This document shows positions 27,826-35,107 of a stretch of 64,000 nucleotides of DNA, one piece after another (positions within the stretch are counted from its first letter, which is position 1; every line of letters begins with the position of its first letter). The notes beneath the pieces were generated by a model, which saw only the letters and a program-made list of their open reading frames with translations, was not told the DNA's origin and ran no database searches. Origin of the DNA: CAWAYH01 sp963786195 (GTDB lineage: Bacteria; Acidobacteriota; Vicinamibacteria; Vicinamibacterales; 2-12-FULL-66-21); the NCBI GenBank assembly GCA_963786195.1, contig CAWAYH010000011.1:1-64000 (forward strand), in the 5' to 3' direction. The position numbers and the translations under genes were made by a program.

Positions 27826-27916
27826 AGAGCCGAGAGCCGAGAGCCTAGAGCCCAGAGCCGAGAGCCGAGAGCCCAGAGCCCAGAGCCGAGAGCCGAGAGC
27901 CCAAAGCCCAAAGCCG
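27826..27916. repeat. 7-bp tandem repeat array, 13 units
   Basis: Thirteen contiguous AGAGCCN units; the last two are AAAGCCC and AAAGCCG. N is mostly G or C, and AGAGCCG/AGAGCCC blocks alternate. It occupies 91 of the 111 bp between two convergent stop codons (27811 and 27923). The unit is not a multiple of three, so copy-number change would not preserve a reading frame. Confidence 0.95.
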
Positions 27917-27922
27917 TCCCAA

Positions 27923-29107
27923 CTATGGGCAACTGGCCGGCGGTGCCGCACCGAGCGCCGGCACGATGTAGTCGAGCAGGAGCCGCTCCGGCGGGTTCGA
28001 GCTGAAATCGTTGTAGCGCCCGGAGAGGACCGTCACGACCGCTTTGTGCGCGCGCAGCAGGAAGACGCGCTGCGCGCCGTTGCCGACTCCCGTCGGTACT
28101 TCGAGCACTCCAGACGAGGTGTCGTAGCAGGTGTGCCACCACTGGTAGCCGTACCCACGCTGCGGCCGCGCCGGGAACGTCACGTGCCGTCGCGTGGATT
28201 CCGCGGCCCACTTCGCCGGAATGACCTGCCGATTGTTCCAGCGCCCCTCGTGCAGGTACAGCGATCCGAACTTGGCGAGATCGCGCGGCCGCAGCCGAAG
28301 TCCGGACGCGGCAGACGGCACCCCGTCGAGGTTGCCCAGCCATTCGACGTCCGTGATACCCATACGGTTCCAGAGGACCTCTTTGGCGTAATCGGCGAGC
28401 GGTTTCTTCGTCGCGCGCTGAACGATCGTCCCCAGCACCTGCGTGGCGCCGCCGTTGTAATTCCAGACCGTCCCGGGGGCCGCGACGATCGGGCGGCTCA
28501 GCACGTACCGCATCGGCTCGCTGCTGCGGATCATCACGATCTCGTCGTTCTTCGGGTCGGTGTACGGGACCTCTTCGTTCCACTCGAGGCCGGCCCTCAT
28601 CTCGAGCGCGTGGCGAATCGTGATCTTTTTCCGTTCGTCCGTCTGCAGATCCTTGAACTCGGGGAAGTAGTCGACGAGCGGCGTATCGAGCGATTGAATG
28701 GCGCCCGAGTCGTTCGCGACGCCGACGAGCGCCGACGCGACGCTCTTGGTGACGGATCGGAGATCGTGCTTCGTGTCACGCGAGAACGTGACCTCACCGA
28801 TCGCCTGGCCCCAGCGTTCGTCGCGCCCCGAGAAGTACTCCTCGTAGACGAGCTGGCCATCGCGCTCGATGAGCACGGCGTGCACGTTGAGCTCCGGGTG
28901 TTCGCGAACGAAGTCAGTCATGCTCTCGAGCCGGCGTTTGTCGACGCCGACCCGATCGGCGGCACCGGTCTTCCAGCCGTCGCCGAGCGCCGGGGGCGCG
29001 GCGTAGGTATATGGGGAAGGCTTCGATTGCCATGCCCATCCGCCGATAGCTGCGAGCGCGAGAAGCGCGAGCGCCGCTGAACCGAATACGACCGGGCGTG
29101 TTTTCAT
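27923..29107 (-). CDS. Serine hydrolase, beta-lactamase/class C family
   Basis: A 394-residue exported or anchored serine hydrolase. The N-terminal hydrophobic segment (5-25) is signal- or anchor-like. The nucleophile motif SVTK is at 118-121 (RSVTKSVASALVG), the YNG-type motif is in TVWNYNGGATQVLG, and the wall motif is probably the GYGYQWWHTCYD region. The family includes D-aminopeptidases, esterases and penicillin-binding-like proteins, and substrates cannot be assigned. True beta-lactamase activity is unlikely from sequence alone. It is convergent with the GT-C-like gene, and R1 copy c lies just upstream of its start. Confidence 0.85.
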   Translation of the reverse strand: MKTRPVVFGSAALALLALAAIGGWAWQSKPSPYTYAAPPALGDGWKTGAADRVGVDKRRLESMTDFVREHPELNVHAVLIERDGQLVYEEYFSGRDERWGQAIGEVTFSRDTKHDLRSVTKSVASALVGVANDSGAIQSLDTPLVDYFPEFKDLQTDERKKITIRHALEMRAGLEWNEEVPYTDPKNDEIVMIRSSEPMRYVLSRPIVAAPGTVWNYNGGATQVLGTIVQRATKKPLADYAKEVLWNRMGITDVEWLGNLDGVPSAASGLRLRPRDLAKFGSLYLHEGRWNNRQVIPAKWAAESTRRHVTFPARPQRGYGYQWWHTCYDTSSGVLEVPTGVGNGAQRVFLLRAHKAVVTVLSGRYNDFSSNPPERLLLDYIVPALGAAPPASCP

Positions 29108-29150
29108 GGGTGCGTCCTGGACTTCCTTCAGCCGGTGATTGTCGCAAACC

Positions 29151-29286
29151 TAGAAGGTGTCTCATAAACCTGACGCTCGTTGCAAGGAGCGAGCGAGCAT
29201 GGCGAGCGAGCCACGCGACCGGAGCGCGCCGGCAAAGCGGCGCGCGAGAGAGCGTGCTGGGGAGTCCGAGGGGCGACGCCCTCGGA
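29151..29286 (+). repeat. Dispersed repeat R1, copy c (short version)
   Basis: Begins TAGAAGGTGTCTCATAAACC, aligning with copy b from its first base, runs through GAGCGAGCATGGCGAGCGAG, and ends with a slightly decayed GAGGGGCGACGCCCTC hairpin. It lacks the CTTCGACAGG palindrome. It lies between the divergent starts of the serine hydrolase and the lipoprotein-sorting-like gene. Confidence 0.85.
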
Positions 29287-29405
29287 TAAGACTGGTTCGA
29301 CCGTTCACGTGAGATTTGCTACCGCTCCAGACAAACACCGGGTCGTTTGCGTCGGCTGTTCGTCCCTCCTCGAGGCCGGTGCATTCCCCGGCGAGGGAGG
29401 TCACG

Positions 29406-30185
29406 ATGAGGCAAACGATGTGGCGACCGCCGTGCGAGCTGTGCGCGTGTGTGCTCGTCCTGATGATGGGCGTGGGGTTGATGCAGGCGCAGGAGAAGCC
29501 GAAGCCCGTGCCGTCGGTGAAGGACATCCTGTCGCGCTACACTCAGGCCGTTGGGGGCGAGCGTGCCGTCCGCGCGCACACCACGCGCGTGATCAAGGGG
29601 GCGCTCGTGACCGGCGGCGGCGAGGCGCCGCTTGAAATCAAGCAGAAAGCTCCCGACAAGTTCGTCGTCATGATGGACACTCCCGGCGGGCGGACGTGGA
29701 ACGGGTTCGACGGCCGGATCGCGTGGTCGAAGAATGCCGGCGGCGTTCAGGATCGCGAGGGGGCCGACATCGACTACGTGCGGCGCGAGCGGTACCTCCA
29801 TCGGGAAGCCGACTGGCGGACGTTGTACCCGACGATGAGCGAGCCCAAGGAAGGGGAGCTGGACGGCCGGCGCGTATTCGTCCTGGAGGCGTCGTCCGCT
29901 GGTGGCCAGGTGGAGACGCAGTACTTCGACGCCGAGAAGGGATGGCTCGCGGGCCTCGACGTGACGGTCCGGGGAACGAAGCTATCGGTGCGATATGCGG
30001 ACTATCGGCTGGTCGATGACGTGTGGCTGCCGTTTTCGGTCGTCCGCGCGCGTCCCGATTTTCGGTGGACGGAGAAGTACTCGACAATCACCCATGACGT
30101 CGTGCTGGACGACGCCGAGTTCGCCAAGCCCGCTGCCCTCGAGGCGAGGATGGCGATTAGTGGCCTGTATCGGCTGAATCGGTAG
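29406..30185 (+). CDS. Exported protein of the outer-membrane lipoprotein-sorting-like fold
   Basis: A 259-residue protein with an N-terminal export signal (MRQTMWRPPCELCACVLVLM, then GVGLMQAQ). The mature part has VKDILSRYTQAVGGERAVRA and a LolA/LolB-like beta half-barrel (DKFVVMMDTPGGRTWNGFDG, QYFDAEKGWLAGLDVTVRG, VRYADYRLVDDVWLPFSV). Acidobacterial relatives often sit beside M16 or protease genes; here it is alone. The start is the ATG at 29406, chosen for the GGGAGG ribosome site; an in-frame start at 29316 lacks one. Oddity: the last ten codons (ISGLYRLNR and stop) lie in the left arm of the 31-bp inverted repeat that follows, so that arm is partly coding. Confidence 0.72.
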   Translation: MRQTMWRPPCELCACVLVLMMGVGLMQAQEKPKPVPSVKDILSRYTQAVGGERAVRAHTTRVIKGALVTGGGEAPLEIKQKAPDKFVVMMDTPGGRTWNGFDGRIAWSKNAGGVQDREGADIDYVRRERYLHREADWRTLYPTMSEPKEGELDGRRVFVLEASSAGGQVETQYFDAEKGWLAGLDVTVRGTKLSVRYADYRLVDDVWLPFSVVRARPDFRWTEKYSTITHDVVLDDAEFAKPAALEARMAISGLYRLNR

Positions 30186-30260
30186 CAACGCGGGCCCCGC
30201 CGGGTGCCCGCCCGCGAAGCCCGCCGGCCCTACCGATTCAGCCGATACAAGCGACTAATC
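30155..30260. repeat. 31-bp-arm inverted repeat A with GC-rich loop
   Basis: Arms 30155-30185 and 30230-30260 match at 29 of 31 positions and contain TGTATCGGCTGAATCGGTAG and its complement. The 44-nt loop is almost pure G/C (CGGGCCCCGCCGGGTGCCCG). The left arm overlaps the 3' end of the upstream gene. The GATTCAGC-GATAC core recurs in repeat B, indicating one REP-like family. Confidence 0.9.
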
Positions 30261-30266
30261 ATTCGT

Positions 30267-30478
30267 GGACCGTCACGCTGAATCACTACTGCCCGCGGGC
30301 TCGCGGGTGTCGCGGGGCGGGGCGCCCACGGGCGCGCAGCGCGTGGACCCGTTGGGCCCCATGGCGACGCGCGAGCACCCGTGGGCTGCCACGCGACGGG
30401 CCCCGCGGGGTGCCCGCCCGGTAGTGATTCAGCTTTCATACGGTCCACCAGTAGCGGTGATTCAGCTGATACAGTCCA
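30267..30478. repeat. Inverted repeat B and extra half site
   Basis: An outer inverted repeat (GGACCGT..GCTGAATCACTAC from 30267 against GTAGTGATTCAGC..ACGGTCC to 30446) encloses about 110 nt of GC-rich sequence that includes a second GGGCCCCGCGGGGTGCCCGC block. A further half copy (GGTGATTCAGCTGATACAGT) lies at 30456-30475, 16-18 bp before the start of the LytTR gene. This fills the rest of the non-coding stretch; no promoter was recognised. Confidence 0.75.
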
Positions 30479-30493
30479 CGAGCAGGGGGAGCC

Positions 30494-31405
30494 ATGACGC
30501 CAGTCAAGGAGGTCGTAGGGTTTCTCGCGTTCCTGACGGGATCCGTCGTGTGCGCAGCGCTCGTGGCGTATGCCATCAGGGGCAGGTTCGATCGGTCGCT
30601 CGATCGCCGAAGGGCCGTTGCCCTCGCCGTGGGTGGCTTCGCGTGGAACGGCGCGTGCCTTGGGCTGCTGGTCGCGACTCGTTTCGACAGTGTGCGCAGT
30701 GCGCTTCCGCTCGATGCGCTTCGGCCGTTCTTCGCGCTTGCGCCTGCGCCCGCACTCATGACGCCGAGTGCGGCACTCCTGCTCGCGCAATCGAGTACGC
30801 CTGAGGACGTCCGGCTGATCCGCAGCCTCCTGCGCCCCGTAGGTCTCAGCGTCTCGTTGCTGGCGGGCGGATTCCTTGCCCGCGACATCCTCAGCGCGTG
30901 GCTCGGTCCGGTCGAGAACGATCTTCTGCGCGCGCTGTTCGCCCTGACCTGCCTGAGCGCGCTTGCGGTCGCCTGTCTCCCGATGGTCCGAGCGCTCGGA
31001 GGTCCGGATGTGTTGAACGACGCCGGAGCAGGCGAGCGCGATTCGGCGCCGCAGCCCACGCGTCCCGCGCGCCTCGTGGTCTACACACCTGACGGGGTCG
31101 GCTGGCTTTCACACGATCGGATCGTTGCGCGGGAACTCGAGCGCGGGCTCGTCTTTGCCACGACCGCCGACGGACGCTATGCCACCCGCTTCGTCACGCT
31201 GACTCACGCCCTTCGCGCACTCAGCGACATCGGCTTCGTCCGTGTGCATCGGCAGGCGGCGGTCAGACTCGATTCAGCGGTCCGGCTCGTGCTTCGGCCG
31301 AATCGGACCGCCGTGGTTCGGCTCGCCTCCGGGCACGAGGTTCCAGTCAGCCGCGCGCGACTGAGCGCGGTGCGGCGCAGCCTGGCGCACGGCGGACCAA
31401 TCTGA
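30494..31405 (+). CDS. Membrane protein with C-terminal LytTR DNA-binding domain
   Basis: A 303-residue protein. About five hydrophobic helices (roughly 5-26, 41-60, 74-98, 113-131, 139-158) are followed by a cytosolic linker and a LytTR domain (about 195-300: VYTPDGVGWLSHDRIVARE, FVRVHRQAAVRLDSAVRLVL, GHEVPVSRARLSAVRRSL). Membrane-tethered LytTR proteins are known one-component regulators; the signal here is unknown. The ATG has GGGGGAG upstream. The palindromes of repeat B directly upstream contain repeated GATTCAGC half sites and could include its target, but this is inference. Confidence 0.75.
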   Translation: MTPVKEVVGFLAFLTGSVVCAALVAYAIRGRFDRSLDRRRAVALAVGGFAWNGACLGLLVATRFDSVRSALPLDALRPFFALAPAPALMTPSAALLLAQSSTPEDVRLIRSLLRPVGLSVSLLAGGFLARDILSAWLGPVENDLLRALFALTCLSALAVACLPMVRALGGPDVLNDAGAGERDSAPQPTRPARLVVYTPDGVGWLSHDRIVARELERGLVFATTADGRYATRFVTLTHALRALSDIGFVRVHRQAAVRLDSAVRLVLRPNRTAVVRLASGHEVPVSRARLSAVRRSLAHGGPI

Positions 31406-31535
31406 GCTGCAAGGGTTGGCGAACCCAAGAACGCCATGCCAGAATCTCTGCGGTGTTGCCTGCACGACTCGCGCACCTGACCCTCTCCGGCCCGCGGTCC
31501 GCGCGTTGCGCCGGGTCTTCCGCTGCGCCCTGAGG

Positions 31536-32132
31536 ATGTCGGTTCTGCTGCACTTCCTCAGGTGGAAGTTGGGTCTGGCCGATCCCGAGGTCTGGACGAC
31601 CGAAGCCGAGCGCGACTGCCTGGCGCGACACGCCGCGGGCAAGCGGCGCGTCGTGGAAGTCGGCGTCTGGCACGCAGGCACAGCAAAGCGCCTCCGATCG
31701 GCGATGGCGCGCGACGGCATTTTCTATGCGGTCGACCCTTACGAGGTGGGGGTGCTGGGCGTCAGCTTTCCCAGCCTCGTCGGCCGCACAGAGCTCGAGA
31801 GCGTCCGAAACGGCCAATTGATCTGGGTCAGAGAGCAAGGGGCGCAGGCAGCAGCCAGCGCCTCGATGCAGTCAGCCGCGCCGTTCGATTTCGTGTTCAT
31901 CGATGCCGCCCAGACCTGGGACGATCTGGACGCTGAGTGGCAGGCGTGGTCGGCGCTCGTCGCCATCGACGGCATCATCGCGCTGCACGACACGCTGAGA
32001 GTGGACGGCGATCCGGCCGCCGAGCAGACGAGCGTTGTGTATGCGAGGGACGTCGTGTTCAAGGATCCGCGATTCGACGTGCTCGAAACGGTCGACACGC
32101 TGAGCGTCCTCAAGCGTCGAGCTCTGCCGTAA
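31536..32132 (+). CDS. Class I SAM-dependent methyltransferase-like protein
   Basis: A 198-residue Rossmann protein. VVEVGVWHAGTAKRLRSAMA is motif I, FYAVDPYEVGV motif II, FDFVFIDAAQTWDDLDAEW the acidic motif with the substrate-side aspartate, and IIALHDTLRVDGDP the following strand-loop. It resembles the methyltransferase-24 group, which acts on small molecules or on surface sugars. The ORF is open from 31416, but the first 40 residues are Arg-rich and unlike the fold, so I prefer the ATG at 31536. The LytTR gene ends 130 bp upstream and the deacetylase follows by 12 bp. Confidence 0.7.
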   Translation: MSVLLHFLRWKLGLADPEVWTTEAERDCLARHAAGKRRVVEVGVWHAGTAKRLRSAMARDGIFYAVDPYEVGVLGVSFPSLVGRTELESVRNGQLIWVREQGAQAAASASMQSAAPFDFVFIDAAQTWDDLDAEWQAWSALVAIDGIIALHDTLRVDGDPAAEQTSVVYARDVVFKDPRFDVLETVDTLSVLKRRALP

Positions 32133-32144
32133 ACGTGCTTATGG

Positions 32145-32951
32145 ATGAAGTCCATTTCCGCGTCGGCCGATAGAGCGATATTGGATACGCCCGCGCGTCT
32201 CATCGTCACTGCGGATGATCTCGGGCTGGACGAGGGCGCGAATGCGGCGGTCGTCCGCAGCTTCACGCTCGGCCTCGTCTCGCACGCGAGCCTGATCGTG
32301 AACCTCCGCGGATTTCAGGACGCGTGCCGGCTCGCGCAGGCCCATCGGCTGCAGGATCGGATCGGGCTCCACCTCAATCTCACTGAAGGCACGCCGCTGA
32401 CCGAGGGCATCCGGCGAACGCCGCTGTGCGCCGACGGCAGGTTCGTGCCGGTCACCCGCTACCGTTACTACAACGTGCTGTCGGCAAGGACGCGGCGCGC
32501 CGTCGCGGATGAAACCGCCGCGCAGATCGCTGCGGCGCGCGGCGCCGGCATTTCGCTGACGCACCTCGATTCGCACAACGACATCCACACCGCGCCCTCT
32601 GTCGCCGGTGTCGTCACCGAAGTCGCGAAGGCGCATGGCATCCCCCGGATCCGCCTCGCGCGGAATTGCGGTCCGACGCAGGGCGTCATTCGATGGCTCC
32701 ACCATCGCCGGTACAACACCGCGCTCACGAGCCGCGGGCTGACCAGCGTCCGCTACTTCGGCTCCATCGACGATCTCCTGTGGCTGAGCGATCACGGTCC
32801 CCGCGACCGGAAGTTCGCCGCCGAGGCCATGACGCATCCGAGGCTGACGTCCACGGACGACCTGATCGACGCACCGACCACCGAACCACTGGCGCAGCGC
32901 GTCCAGGAACTGAAGAAGCGCGGCTTCGCGGCCACGAGCGGCGGAATGTAG
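32145..32951 (+). CDS. ChbG/HpnK (YdjC) family carbohydrate deacetylase
   Basis: A 268-residue YdjC-fold protein. The metal site is visible as TADDLGLDEGANAAV near the N-terminus (Asp pair), GLHLNLTEGTPL with its histidine, and THLDSHNDIHTAPSV. Family members remove N-acetyl groups from chito-oligosaccharides or hopanoid-linked sugars; the substrate here is open. The start could be the ATG at 32145 or an in-frame TTG at 32178. The gene follows the methyltransferase by 12 bp, suggesting a two-gene surface-sugar unit. An R3 repeat begins 10 bp after the stop. Confidence 0.82.
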   Translation: MKSISASADRAILDTPARLIVTADDLGLDEGANAAVVRSFTLGLVSHASLIVNLRGFQDACRLAQAHRLQDRIGLHLNLTEGTPLTEGIRRTPLCADGRFVPVTRYRYYNVLSARTRRAVADETAAQIAAARGAGISLTHLDSHNDIHTAPSVAGVVTEVAKAHGIPRIRLARNCGPTQGVIRWLHHRRYNTALTSRGLTSVRYFGSIDDLLWLSDHGPRDRKFAAEAMTHPRLTSTDDLIDAPTTEPLAQRVQELKKRGFAATSGGM

Positions 32952-32960
32952 TTGCCGTCG

Positions 32961-32990
32961 TTATCCGTGTTGTCCGTGTTGTCCGCGGTT
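32961..32990 (+). repeat. R3 short repeat (TCCGTGTTG units)
   Basis: Consecutive TTATCCGTGTTG, TCCGTGTTG and TCCGCGGTTG units right after the deacetylase stop. Similar runs lie at 47078-47104, 59497-59525 and 60513-60540, each next to a stop codon. Confidence 0.7.
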
Positions 32991-33085
32991 GACGTGTCCA
33001 TTCACACATTGGCTGTCATGGCGGCTGAACCTCATCGAGACTGGAGAACGTCTGATACGACATCAAGACGAGGGTGAGCCCGACC

Positions 33086-33790
33086 ATGACCAGTACCGAG
33101 ATCGCCGCAGCCTTCGATCGTCTGTCGACGCCGCTCGTGGCCGACGCGCTCGTTCGCCTGTCGCTGCCCATTCGCATCGCGCCGCGTGAGATTCGTCCCT
33201 TCGTCGGTACCAAGCTCGCGGGGCGGGTGCTGCCGGCCTGCCATGCCGGCAGCGTGGACGTGTTCCTGGAGGCGATGGATCGGGCGAGCCTGGCCGACGT
33301 CCTCGTGATCGACAACGGCGGCCGAACGGACGAAGGCTGCATCGGCGATCTCGTCGCGATCGAGGCGAGTGCGCAGGGACTCGGCGGGATCGTGGTGTGG
33401 GGCACACATCGCGACTCCGCTGAGCTTGCGGAGATCGGACTGCCGACGTTCAGCTGCGGCGTCTGTCCGAACGGTCCGCTGCGCGCGCGCGAACGGGACG
33501 GCGATGCGCTCGTGCGCGCCCGCGTCGGCTGGCAGCTCGTCGAGTCGAGCGACGCGGTGTTCGGCGATCTGGACGGCGTGCTGTTCGTCAGCGACCGGCA
33601 TCTCGAGGACGTGCTGCCGCTGGCCGCCGAAATCGCCTCCAAAGAGCGTCATCAGGCACAACTCGTGCGCGACGGCCGATCGCTGCGCGACCAGTTCCGG
33701 CTGAAGGAATATGTCAGCCGGCGCGACGCCGACGGTCGGTACACCTTCCGGCAGCACCTGCGAACGATCGGTGGCGCGATAGAGGAGTAG
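33086..33790 (+). CDS. RraA-like protein (HMG/CHA aldolase superfamily)
   Basis: A 234-residue protein of the RraA/demethylmenaquinone-methyltransferase-like fold. LSTPLVADAL at the start, GRVLPACHAGSVDVFLEAMD, VLVIDNGGRTDEGCIGDLVAIEA and GIVVWGTHRDSAEL are the conserved blocks; the last matches the G-x-x-R-D catalytic or metal loop of 4-hydroxy-4-methyl-2-oxoglutarate aldolases. Substrate class is therefore a 2-oxo acid by family, with the RNase E-inhibitor role restricted to proteobacteria. I chose the ATG at 33086, placed after AGGGTG; an in-frame GTG lies at 33074. Confidence 0.75.
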   Translation: MTSTEIAAAFDRLSTPLVADALVRLSLPIRIAPREIRPFVGTKLAGRVLPACHAGSVDVFLEAMDRASLADVLVIDNGGRTDEGCIGDLVAIEASAQGLGGIVVWGTHRDSAELAEIGLPTFSCGVCPNGPLRARERDGDALVRARVGWQLVESSDAVFGDLDGVLFVSDRHLEDVLPLAAEIASKERHQAQLVRDGRSLRDQFRLKEYVSRRDADGRYTFRQHLRTIGGAIEE

Positions 33791-33802
33791 GGCACCGCCG
33801 AC

Positions 33803-33847
33803 TTGACACCTCACCGCCCTCTGAGTACTGTGTAACCGTATGGTTAC
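33803..33847 (+). promoter_or_regulatory. Sigma-70-like promoter and palindromic operator of the arsR/SRPBCC pair
   Basis: TTGACA (33803-33808), a 17-bp spacer and TACTGT (33826-33831) form a near-consensus promoter. A perfect palindrome GTAACCGTATGGTTAC (33832-33847) follows and contains the ATG. The expected start point is at about 33838, leaving essentially no leader. A repressor on this site would cover both the promoter edge and the start codon. Confidence 0.8.
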
Positions 33848-34175
33848 TCAACACGCCAGGCGGAATGCAAACGTGTTCGGGGCGGTTGCCGATCCCACAC
33901 GACGGGCGATTCTCGACATGTTGAGAGGGCGCGAACTGTCCGCGGGCGAGCTGGCGGACCGGTTTCCGGTCAGCCGCCCTGCCGTCTCGCGTCATCTGCG
34001 CGTGCTCCGCGGCGCCGGCCTGGTCCAGGAAACGCGCGTCGCGCAGTCGCGCATCTACTCGCTGAACCCCGCGCCGTTGATGCAGGTCGACCGCTGGCTC
34101 AACGGATACCGCACGTTCTGGGGCGCACGCCTCCACGATCTCAAGCGGTACGTCGAAAGCAAGGAGAGCCGTTGA
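33840..34175 (+). CDS. ArsR family transcriptional repressor
   Basis: A 111-residue winged-helix regulator: FGAVADPTRRAILDMLRGRELSAGELADRF, recognition helix PVSRPAVSRHLRVLRGAGLV and wing QETRVAQSRIYSLN. No clear metal-binding cysteines, so it is of the non-metal group usually paired with SRPBCC proteins. Its own start codon lies in the palindrome GTAACCGTATGGTTAC, which argues for autorepression. It overlaps the next gene (TGATG). Confidence 0.9.
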   Translation: MVTQHARRNANVFGAVADPTRRAILDMLRGRELSAGELADRFPVSRPAVSRHLRVLRGAGLVQETRVAQSRIYSLNPAPLMQVDRWLNGYRTFWGARLHDLKRYVESKESR

Positions 34176-35107
34176 TGACAGCCACTCGAAGTTCGTGGAC
34201 GCACGAGTATCAGGTCACGCTGCCGGGTGCGCCGGATCGCGTCTTCTCCGCGCTCACGGATCCGGCCGAGCTGCGACGCTGGTTCGCCGAGCATGTCGAG
34301 ATCGAACCGCGAGAGGGAGGCGCGTATCGGTTCTGGGGGCGATTCACTTATGGCGTCCCCGAGGGCACTGCGGTGCGCCAGCGTCTCACGCGCTTCGAGC
34401 GCGGACGCGCAATCGCGTTCGAGTGGCCATTCGGAGGAACGCATAGTGAGGTCACGCTGTCGCTCGAGCCGGCAGTGCCCGACGAGAAACACGACGGACC
34501 GCGGACGCGTCTGTCGTTGCGTCACGCCTTTGCGGCGCCGCCGGATCCTCCGTACGGCGCCGAGCTGGTGGACGATCTCTGGCGCCTGACGCTCGGCAAC
34601 CTGGACGCGCATCTGCGGGGCGGAAGCGGGATCGTCCTGCCCGACTACACCGATCCAGCGCCCGAGATCCGCGTGTCGATCCTCATCGACGCTCCGCCGG
34701 ACCGCGTCTTCCAGGCGCTCGTCGATCCGGCCGCGCTGAACAAGTGGATTGCGACGAACGCCGACGTCGATGCGCGGAAAGACGGCCACTACCGATGGGG
34801 CTGGAACTACAAATACGGCGGGCGTGACGTCGAGGGCGGTCCGACTCGAATACTGGATCTCGTGCCCAACGAACGGCTCGTGACCGACTGGTTGGACTGG
34901 CGCGGCGACACCACCCGTCCGCTGACGCGCGTCGCCTGGCTGCTCGAGCCCGTCGGCTCGAAGACGAAAGTCACGCTGATCCACGACGGGTTCTCTCGCG
35001 TCGCGGACAAGGGCGATTATCCCTTCGGCTGGCTCGAGTTCCTCGAGCAGCTGAAGAAGCTCGTCGAGGGAACGGCCGACGTCACACGGCCGTCTGTCGC
35101 GCCTTGA
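34175..35107 (+). CDS. Double SRPBCC (AHSA1-like) domain protein
   Basis: A 310-residue cytosolic protein made of two START-like domains in tandem: the first from HEYQVTLPGAPDRVFSALTDPAELRRWF, the second from EIRVSILIDAPPDRVFQALVDPAALNKWI. Each shows the PDRVFxALxDPAxLxxWx signature and a final long helix (GWLEFLEQLKKLVEG). The AHSA1 group binds hydrophobic ligands; ArsR-SRPBCC pairs are very common, and the ligand is usually unknown. The ATG overlaps the ArsR stop. The 3' end is convergent with, and overlaps by 26 bp, the HD-GYP gene. Confidence 0.85.
   Translation: MTATRSSWTHEYQVTLPGAPDRVFSALTDPAELRRWFAEHVEIEPREGGAYRFWGRFTYGVPEGTAVRQRLTRFERGRAIAFEWPFGGTHSEVTLSLEPAVPDEKHDGPRTRLSLRHAFAAPPDPPYGAELVDDLWRLTLGNLDAHLRGGSGIVLPDYTDPAPEIRVSILIDAPPDRVFQALVDPAALNKWIATNADVDARKDGHYRWGWNYKYGGRDVEGGPTRILDLVPNERLVTDWLDWRGDTTRPLTRVAWLLEPVGSKTKVTLIHDGFSRVADKGDYPFGWLEFLEQLKKLVEGTADVTRPSVAP

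Noticed and set aside
31416..31535. Upstream start of the methyltransferase
   Set aside because: The first 40 residues are Arg-rich and unrelated to the fold; the ATG at 31536 is preferred.
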